From assembly GCA_021767325.1 (NCBI GenBank), contig JAASTM010000200.1, positions 1 to 5,423 on the forward strand: 5,423 bases of DNA, given 5' to 3'. The notes under the pieces are model-generated. The model was given only the letters and a program-made list of their open reading frames with translations, was not told the origin of the DNA and ran no database searches. The position numbers and the translations under genes are program-made. This document shows, piece after piece, positions 1 through 4,168 of this stretch. The stretch's first letter is position 1. The number at the start of each line of letters is the position of its first letter. The stretch is from Spirochaetales bacterium. GTDB taxonomy: Bacteria > Spirochaetota > Spirochaetia > DSM-16054 > Sediminispirochaetaceae.

Positions 1-229
1 CGTGTACATGTACGTGCCGGAACACGAGAATGAGTTTGCTCTCATTCCGAAAAAAGCGTTGGTATTCCTGCAGAACAGTATCGAAGTTGTCGGGTGACTG
101 GACCCTCAAATGCAGCCCATACCTCAGATACCCCGGTGCCAGCACTCTGGCAAGGCTCAACACCAGATGATTCAACCGCGGCGGGACAAAACGCAGTACT
201 CCGCGGGTTCCATCAACCTGAAGCTTCAT
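1..229 (-). CDS. PlsC-like glycerolipid acyltransferase, N-terminal part (cut by window edge)
   Basis: Only the first 76 codons are present; the gene runs off the left edge. The translation begins MKLQVDGTRGVLRF and ends KLILVFRHVHVH. The closing 'LILVFRH' resembles the strand leading into the catalytic HX4D motif of glycerolipid acyltransferases of the 1-acylglycerol-3-phosphate acyltransferase type. His72 would be the catalytic histidine, and the acidic residue would be codon 77, whose first visible base (G) is compatible with Asp. Known role of the family: transfer of an acyl chain to a (lyso)phospholipid precursor at the inner membrane. The start is supported by a GGAG Shine-Dalgarno 8 nt upstream, lying inside the last codons of the transporter gene, whose TAG stop is only 5 bp away. 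Translational coupling to the transporter is therefore likely. The family call is an inference from a short fragment; the substrate cannot be told. Confidence 0.62.
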   Translation of the reverse strand, partial: MKLQVDGTRGVLRFVPPRLNHLVLSLARVLAPGYLRYGLHLRVQSPDNFDTVLQEYQRFFRNESKLILVFRHVHVH

Positions 230-234
230 ACAAA

Positions 235-1626
235 CTACTCCGAAGACTCCGCATCTAAAGGCTGGGTACCCCGCTCCCGCTCACGAATCATCTTCTGCAG
301 CTTTTCATAGTATTCCCGGTTAATCGGATAGTGGGCCAATACCAGAATGCCGGCCACAAAGAACACGCTCGGGACCGGGCCGCACAGGAGTCGGATGCCC
401 AGTATGGCTTCTTCGGTTTGCTCAACATGGGGTATGTAACCGAACAGGCTCAAAATCCAGCCGTTGATTCCGATGGCCACCGCCTGCCCCACTTTTGAGC
501 TGAAGGTCCATAGACTGTAGAAGACTCCTTCGCGCCGGATACCGTGATGCGCGTAATCGTACTCTACGACATCAGGCAAAATTGAATGCGGCATCACATA
601 GTGGGTGGAAAAACCGATACCGGCGATTCCCAACAGGATGAAACTGTACCAGACCGGATTCAGATGTCCGGTCAGGAAAAAGATAATAATGATTGTTATC
701 AGCAGTCCCATTCCAATGTTATAGGCATATTTTTTCCCGATTCGCTTAGATATGAATACCCATACTGGAATAAAGAGGATACTGGTGCCCAGGAGAAACA
801 GCAGGGCAACCTGAAACATCGACTTGGCTTCGTAAATATAGGTAAAGTAGTAGAGCAAGGCGCCTTGGATTATCGTAACACCGGTCATATGAAATATGTA
901 TGGAAACAGAGCCAGACCGAAAATTTTGGTAGTGAGCGCCTTCCCGTAGGATTTGAAAAAGCCAACCCCCTCTCCTGAGGGGCGCCCATAGGGCTCACGA
1001 ATAGTGGCAAAGGTAATCAGAGCGGTTACCGCCATGACGGCCCCCATAACAAAGCCCATTAGCGGCCAGCCGTAGCGTTCAGCCCCAAAAATTCCCACGA
1101 TCGGCAGCACCCCAGCAGCCCCCACAAAGGTCCCGACCACCGCAAAACTCATTCTGAACCCTGCCAGGACAGTTCGCTGATGGTAGTCGCTGGTCAGCTC
1201 CGGCAGCAGGGCCGCATAGGGAATGTTGACCACGGTAAAGGCGGTATTCAACAGGCAGTATACCAGCATCGCCCAGATAAAAAGCAGAATCTGATTCTCG
1301 AGCTGGGGATAGAAAAACATCACTACCATCGCAATCCAGAGCGCGAATGCACCGTAGAAAATATACGGGCGCCGGCGGCCCCAGCGGCTGGTGGTGCGGT
1401 CGGAAAGATAGCCGACAACCGGATCGGTTATCGCATCCCACACCTTTCCGATCATCATAGCCGTTCCGGCCAGGGCCGGGGCCAGTACGGCTACGTCCGT
1501 GAGGAAGTAGAGGAGATAAAACCCTATGATTGTAAAAAACAGGTTTCCACCCAGATCACCGATTCCGAATCCCAGCTTCGTTTTCATCGGCAGATGGTGT
1601 GCATTGCGCGCAGCTTCCGTATTCAT
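235..1626 (-). CDS. GPH-family (MelB-like) MFS transporter
   Basis: A 463-residue polytopic membrane protein of the glycoside-pentoside-hexuronide:cation symporter family, of usual length, with about 12 hydrophobic segments between residues 30 and 432 and a charged C-terminal tail. The family signature is clear: 'KLGFGIGDLGGNLFF' at 16-31, 'WDAITDPVVGYLSDR' at 63-77 followed by the basic 'RWGRRRP' loop (81-87), and the cytoplasmic 'LPDVVEYD...GIRREG' motif at 350-367. Asp64 and Asp68 correspond to the cation-site Asp55 and Asp59 of MelB; the position of MelB Asp19 is Asn28. Family members move sugars with Na+ or H+, but the animal lysolipid carrier MFSD2A belongs to the same family, so the substrate is open. 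The following acyltransferase-like gene favours considering a lipid-related substrate. The ATG at 1626 has no Shine-Dalgarno, nor does Met14, the other candidate start. Confidence 0.92.
   Translation of the reverse strand: MNTEAARNAHHLPMKTKLGFGIGDLGGNLFFTIIGFYLLYFLTDVAVLAPALAGTAMMIGKVWDAITDPVVGYLSDRTTSRWGRRRPYIFYGAFALWIAMVVMFFYPQLENQILLFIWAMLVYCLLNTAFTVVNIPYAALLPELTSDYHQRTVLAGFRMSFAVVGTFVGAAGVLPIVGIFGAERYGWPLMGFVMGAVMAVTALITFATIREPYGRPSGEGVGFFKSYGKALTTKIFGLALFPYIFHMTGVTIIQGALLYYFTYIYEAKSMFQVALLFLLGTSILFIPVWVFISKRIGKKYAYNIGMGLLITIIIIFFLTGHLNPVWYSFILLGIAGIGFSTHYVMPHSILPDVVEYDYAHHGIRREGVFYSLWTFSSKVGQAVAIGINGWILSLFGYIPHVEQTEEAILGIRLLCGPVPSVFFVAGILVLAHYPINREYYEKLQKMIRERERGTQPLDAESSE
238..241 (-). 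promoter_or_regulatory. Ribosome binding site of the acyltransferase-like gene
   Basis: GGAG on the minus strand, 8 nt before the ATG at 229. It overlaps the final Glu codon of the transporter gene, just before its TAG stop, so ribosomes ending the transporter could restart here. It decides the start of the short partial gene. Confidence 0.65.
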
Positions 1627-1629
1627 AAT

Positions 1630-1680
1630 GCTACACTATACACGATAAAGGACCGCTTGTGGAGTGAATTTATGTGTAGC
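1630..1680. repeat. 7-bp inverted repeat bracketing the transporter promoter region
   Basis: GCTACAC at 1630-1636 and its exact complement GTGTAGC at 1674-1680, with 37 bp between the arms. The pair encloses the -35 hexamer and overlaps the outer end of the -10 hexamer of the candidate transporter promoter. It could be a looping operator. The arms are too far apart, and no U-run follows, for a good intrinsic terminator. Chance is a real alternative. Confidence 0.3.
1635..1663 (-). promoter_or_regulatory. Candidate promoter directly before the transporter gene
   Basis: On the minus strand, TCCACA (1658-1663, 4 of 6 to the -35 consensus) and TATAGT (1635-1640, 5 of 6 to the -10 consensus) are separated by 17 bp. 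Only 8 nt lie between the -10 and the ATG, so initiation would fall at or within a couple of bases of the start codon. This fits the absence of a Shine-Dalgarno. The gene could alternatively be read only from the upstream operon promoter. Short hexamer matches arise by chance, so this is tentative. Confidence 0.4.
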
Positions 1681-1697
1681 GGGCTCACGGTGCACCT

Positions 1698-3101
1698 TCA
1701 AGTGAGTGTATCGTTGCACGCTTGGGCCTGGGCAATAATCTCCTTGTACGGTCGCAGCATCATCTGCTTCATCTTGTGAGGAATTTTTCTTCTGAGAAAC
1801 GGTATTTTGGACGCGAGTATCATCAGTGAGATTAAACTTCTAAACAGCTTACGCTTGTGCGGGAAGTCATACAAGCCATGATGACGGTAGAATTCATTGT
1901 CGGCCTGGAAGACAAACCGCAAACCGCTGAATATTTCGTCACGAAAGATCTTCATTCCGGCAACACCGAGAAATGACTGCGGTTTCTGCACATTTGCCGT
2001 TGAAAAAGCAGCCAGAGTACGAGCGGTATGTTCGATTTTCCGGCTAAGTTCGATCGGGCTGGTTACCTCGTCGCTGATAATCGAGACTAGATTCCCTCCC
2101 ATTGTTTCGGTGTATGCGGTGAGCACTTCACGGGCCGTATGGTTTTGAGAGAGGGGACCGCTGATGAGAAATGCGACCTGTTTATTCTTCAGAATTGGCT
2201 GGTGGGTACGGACAAAGCTTCTTTCAAGATAGCGCTGCCAACGTGAAGAGAGATACCTATGTTCCATGCTTCCGGCAAAAATGACTATATCTGCCGGAAG
2301 TACTTTTGAGCGATATACCTCGTTATGTTCATCCCTGTCCGCATATACACAGTGATTATCAAAACCGCATTTCAGACAGCCTCGACAGGGTCCCATAGAA
2401 ATCTGTGCCAAGTTTACAACCTGTGAGTAAGGAAAGTAGTTACTCATCATCCTAACCATCTCTCCAATATTTGAGTGTTGTGTAGGCAGATCGGCTACAA
2501 TACACACCTTTTTATCGGTATCCAGCCCTACGGCATTTTCTGCAGACTGCAGTACTCCCAGCTGGTTCGGTGTATACTGTACCGGGGCAAAGGCCGGATT
2601 TGAAGGAAGCTTATGGAGGGCTGATTCTATCCAGTTTGCAAAGAGCGCATCGAGACTCCGGCGGACATCAGTCTTGGTAAGATCATCCATATGGGCTGGA
2701 ATACCGCCCAGATAGTTCATTTCTAGATCATCGCTGATCGAATGTATGTAGTTGTGAGCGGTATGATCATAGAAGTGAATTGATGTACTAATCGCCGCAG
2801 AATACTTGTCCTTGAAAACTGCTTCCTTATTACGCTCGAATATGAGCTCGATGAAACGCATGTATCCAGAATGGACCAGTAAAAAATAGAGCGGAAAGGC
2901 CCATATTAGAAAATCAGCAGCGTCCACTTTTTGCATTACTCCATCAAAGGCAGCTTCACTCTTTTCGAATAGTAACTGCTGCTGTGCGGCATGTACGACG
3001 GTGAACTCGTGGGCCGTGAAGCGCTTCTGCAAGTATGCAATGTACTGCATGGTCACGCTGTCCGGCCCCTTTGGACTACCATTTAAAATTAAGATCTTCA
3101 T
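1698..3101 (-). CDS. Tandem flavodoxin-like NAD(P)H-dependent oxidoreductase with iron-sulfur motif
   Basis: A 467-residue protein, about twice the size of a simple NADPH-dependent FMN reductase. Domain 1 (about 1-165) begins MKILILNGSPKG, the FMN-phosphate loop of the flavodoxin-like reductases, with 'WAFPLYF' at 67-73 in the place of the usual P-x-Y flavin loop. Domain 2 (about 197-345) starts with a second beta strand and loop (KKVCIVADLP...HSNIGEMV) and carries Cys239, Cys242, Cys245 and Cys251, a CX2CX2CX5C motif like the compact 4Fe-4S motif of iron-sulfur flavoproteins. The tail (about 378-467) is basic with a hydrophobic stretch (421-435) that may touch the membrane. Likely a cytoplasmic electron-transfer flavoprotein; partner and substrate unknown. 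The start is firm: AAAGGAG 8 nt upstream and a canonical N-terminus. It overlaps the end of the TetR gene by 26 bp, so the two are surely co-transcribed. Confidence 0.92.
   Translation of the reverse strand: MKILILNGSPKGPDSVTMQYIAYLQKRFTAHEFTVVHAAQQQLLFEKSEAAFDGVMQKVDAADFLIWAFPLYFLLVHSGYMRFIELIFERNKEAVFKDKYSAAISTSIHFYDHTAHNYIHSISDDLEMNYLGGIPAHMDDLTKTDVRRSLDALFANWIESALHKLPSNPAFAPVQYTPNQLGVLQSAENAVGLDTDKKVCIVADLPTQHSNIGEMVRMMSNYFPYSQVVNLAQISMGPCRGCLKCGFDNHCVYADRDEHNEVYRSKVLPADIVIFAGSMEHRYLSSRWQRYLERSFVRTHQPILKNKQVAFLISGPLSQNHTAREVLTAYTETMGGNLVSIISDEVTSPIELSRKIEHTARTLAAFSTANVQKPQSFLGVAGMKIFRDEIFSGLRFVFQADNEFYRHHGLYDFPHKRKLFRSLISLMILASKIPFLRRKIPHKMKQMMLRPYKEIIAQAQACNDTLT
2349..2387 (-). other. 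CX2CX2CX5C iron-sulfur cluster motif within the flavoprotein
   Basis: Codons 239-251 of the flavoprotein read C-R-G-C-L-K-C followed, five residues on, by a fourth Cys. The spacing falls within the CX2CX2CX4-7C pattern known for the 4Fe-4S site of iron-sulfur flavoproteins. Cluster binding is inferred, not shown. Confidence 0.7.
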
Positions 3102-3708
3102 CCTTGAAACTCCTTTCCCATTTATTGAGAAGCTCCGGCTGTTTTTCGCGTATGAGAGTCATGAAAATCAGTTGTCCTCCAACGTCATGCAGCATCTGAC
3201 GCTCACGCTGCCGGTCGTCCAGACCGGTATCGAACTGACTCACAGTACACAGACCGTGAGTATACAAAAACATATCCAGAAAAAGCTGCCGTAGAGTTTG
3301 ATCGCTCAAATCTCTCAAATACCAGTCTCTGCGCATTTTCCCGAGCAAAGGTTGCAGGAATTCTCCATCTCTATTGAAACCCCATTCTGCGCGGCCGCTC
3401 AGAAAAAACAACCTGAACAGGTGCGGCTCTTCGCGGGCGAAGCGAAGATACCCCAAACCTATTGAAAGGAATTCACTCTCGTCATCCTTCGCTTCCAGCA
3501 TGAACGTAAGCACATATGGTGTATAGCTCTCTATTACTGCAGCAACTACATCATCGATGGAATCAAAGACGCGATATATCGGCTGAGTTGAACCGCCAAT
3601 TTCCTTGGCCAGGCTACGGGCATTCAGCTTTTCGAGGCCTTGGCTGCGCACTATAAAGCCGGCAGCTTCAATAATCAGCTCTTTGGAATACGCAATTCTC
3701 GGTGGCAT
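3076..3708 (-). CDS. TetR/AcrR-family transcriptional regulator
   Basis: A 210-residue protein of the usual TetR length. The N-terminal DNA-binding domain (about 8-54) has the typical layout: helix 1 'KELIIEAAGFIVRSQG' (9-24), then the helix-turn-helix 'NARSLAKEIGGSTQPIYRVF' (29-48) with 'STQPIYRVF' as recognition helix. The rest (about 60-200) is the all-helical ligand-binding and dimerisation region, with 'FAREEPHLFRLFF' (90-102) typical of the C-terminal type found in many anaerobe TetR proteins. It is first in the minus-strand gene set and overlaps the flavoprotein gene by 26 bp, so it probably represses its own operon. Two ACAnnTGT palindromes flank its predicted -10. The ATG at 3708 has AGGAG 8 nt upstream. 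The inducer is unknown; the downstream redox and transport genes suggest a small hydrophobic or redox-active ligand, which is a guess. Confidence 0.95.
   Translation of the reverse strand: MPPRIAYSKELIIEAAGFIVRSQGLEKLNARSLAKEIGGSTQPIYRVFDSIDDVVAAVIESYTPYVLTFMLEAKDDESEFLSIGLGYLRFAREEPHLFRLFFLSGRAEWGFNRDGEFLQPLLGKMRRDWYLRDLSDQTLRQLFLDMFLYTHGLCTVSQFDTGLDDRQRERQMLHDVGGQLIFMTLIREKQPELLNKWERSFKDEDLNFKW
3110..3116 (-). promoter_or_regulatory. Ribosome binding site of the flavoprotein gene
   Basis: AAAGGAG on the minus strand, 8 nt before the ATG at 3101. It lies inside the 3' coding part of the TetR gene and fixes the flavoprotein start despite the overlap of the two genes. Confidence 0.85.
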
Positions 3709-3716
3709 TCAGACTA

Positions 3717-3721
3717 CTCCT
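3717..3721 (-). promoter_or_regulatory. Ribosome binding site of the TetR gene
   Basis: AGGAG on the minus strand with an 8-nt gap to the ATG at 3708, matching the spacing of the flavoprotein and acyltransferase sites. It supports the chosen TetR start. Confidence 0.8.
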
Positions 3722-3727
3722 GTTTAA

Positions 3728-3754
3728 TAACAATTGTATCATAACATATGTAAT
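3728..3754. promoter_or_regulatory. Putative tandem operator for the TetR protein
   Basis: Two perfect 8-bp palindromes, ACAATTGT (3730-3737) and ACATATGT (3744-3751), share the form ACAnnTGT and lie 14 bp apart centre to centre. The wider units TAACAATTGTA (3728-3738) and TAACATATGTA (3742-3752) match at 9 of 11 positions. The predicted -10 hexamer of tetR (3738-3743) fits exactly between the two palindromes. TetR proteins bind palindromes at their own promoters, so autoregulation at this site is a reasonable inference. The sites could also affect the divergent gene at 3830. Confidence 0.5.
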
Positions 3755-3765
3755 TTTAAAAACAA
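3738..3765 (-). promoter_or_regulatory. Predicted promoter of the TetR-led operon
   Basis: On the minus strand, TTGTTT (3760-3765, 3 of 6, with the conserved TTG) and TATGAT (3738-3743, 5 of 6) are 16 bp apart. The surrounding region is strongly AT-rich and the only sizeable gap before the operon. The implied leader is about 22-23 nt and includes the Shine-Dalgarno. Confidence 0.55.
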
Positions 3766-3829
3766 GACTTCACATAAAATTAATCACTTCTAAAGCAAAA
3801 AGAAACAATTCTGGGATACTAAATACTGC

Positions 3830-4129
3830 ATGAGTGCGTTAAAAAAAAGGGCGGCAGTACTGCAGCGGGTTGTAAACTATCTTTTGCATTGTGGTAAACC
3901 GGTACGTGCAGCGGATATTGCCAAAAAACTCGGCGTTCCCAGAAGCGCGGTTGATAACATCATTATTACTCTCACATACTATGAAAATAGATTGTATGAA
4001 ACTGATGATGGAAAATATGGATTGAATACAGAATTAGTGGGAAACTTCATCAATCTACCCACCATCGAGCGTAGTATAACCTACAGCACTAGCTTGATAC
4101 CGCGAACAATGCGCACCCTCTCCCTCTAG
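3830..4129 (+). CDS. Small winged helix-turn-helix protein of unknown role
   Basis: A 99-residue protein. Residues about 11-65 look like a winged helix domain: a first helix (VLQRVVNYLLHCG, 10-22), a helix-turn-helix in 'VRAADIAKKLGVPRSAVDNI' (25-44), and a wing ending 'YETDDGKYGLN' (56-66). The tail (67-99) has no recognised features. No other domain is present, so it may be a small DNA-binding regulator. It is divergent from tetR and 36 bp upstream of the DGNHR-protein gene in the same direction. An in-frame stop at 3791-3793 limits the start; the ATG at 3830 has no convincing Shine-Dalgarno (GGGA lies about 13 nt away). The unremarkable tail leaves open that this is the 5' remnant of a longer gene. 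I do not recognise a specific family. Confidence 0.62.
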   Translation: MSALKKRAAVLQRVVNYLLHCGKPVRAADIAKKLGVPRSAVDNIIITLTYYENRLYETDDGKYGLNTELVGNFINLPTIERSITYSTSLIPRTMRTLSL

Positions 4130-4130
4130 T

Positions 4131-4159
4131 TTGGCGCTTTGTCTCATGTGTAGTACAAT
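4131..4159 (+). promoter_or_regulatory. Candidate promoter of the DGNHR-protein gene (leaderless type)
   Basis: TTGGCG (4131-4136, 4 of 6 to the -35 consensus) and TACAAT (4154-4159, 5 of 6 to the -10 consensus) are exactly 17 bp apart, and begin 2 bp after the preceding stop codon. Only 6 nt separate the -10 from the ATG at 4166, so the predicted start of transcription is the A of the start codon. This agrees with the lack of any Shine-Dalgarno before the gene. Confidence 0.45.
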
Positions 4160-4168
4160 GCACACATG
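4145..4168. repeat. 7-bp inverted repeat spanning the -10 and start codon
   Basis: CATGTGT (4145-4151) and its exact complement ACACATG (4162-4168) are separated by 10 bp. The right arm contains the ATG of the DGNHR-protein gene and the spacer holds the candidate -10 hexamer. If transcription starts upstream, the RNA hairpin would hide the start codon. If the mRNA is leaderless, it could act only as a DNA site. Chance is possible. Confidence 0.3.

Noticed and set aside
4..13. 10-bp palindrome GTACATGTAC
   Set aside because: It lies within coding sequence and follows from alternating Val and His codons in the acyltransferase fragment; no regulatory context.
110..310. 66-codon open frame on the plus strand
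   Set aside because: Antisense to the acyltransferase start and the transporter end, both of which have coherent protein sequence and a good gene junction.
586..978. 130-codon open frame on the plus strand
   Set aside because: Antisense to the middle of the transporter gene, with a composition typical of an antisense frame and no recognisable domain.
1079..1441. 120-codon open frame on the minus strand
   Set aside because: Same strand but a different frame inside the transporter gene; Cys, Gly, Pro and Arg-rich without motifs.
1689..1696. 8-bp palindrome GGTGCACC just after the flavoprotein stop codon
   Set aside because: Considered as a terminator stem, but it has no loop and no following U-run; likely chance.
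1180..1779. 199-codon open frame on the plus strand
   Set aside because: It lies antisense to the well-supported transporter and runs into the flavoprotein's 3' end; its translation is low in hydrophobic order, shows no family motif and is rich in Arg, Gln and Gly, as expected of an antisense shadow.
1897..3294. Plus-strand frames at 1897-2148 and 3001-3294
   Set aside because: Antisense shadows of the flavoprotein and TetR genes; no motif or ribosome site.
3775..3780. TAAAAT as a -10 for the winged-helix gene
   Set aside because: It matches 5 of 6, but no acceptable -35 lies 16-18 bp upstream, and such hexamers are common in this AT-rich stretch.
3801..3812. AGAA-4 bp-TTCT inverted repeat upstream of the winged-helix gene
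   Set aside because: Arms of 4 bp in AT-rich DNA are expected by chance, and no matching site occurs nearby.
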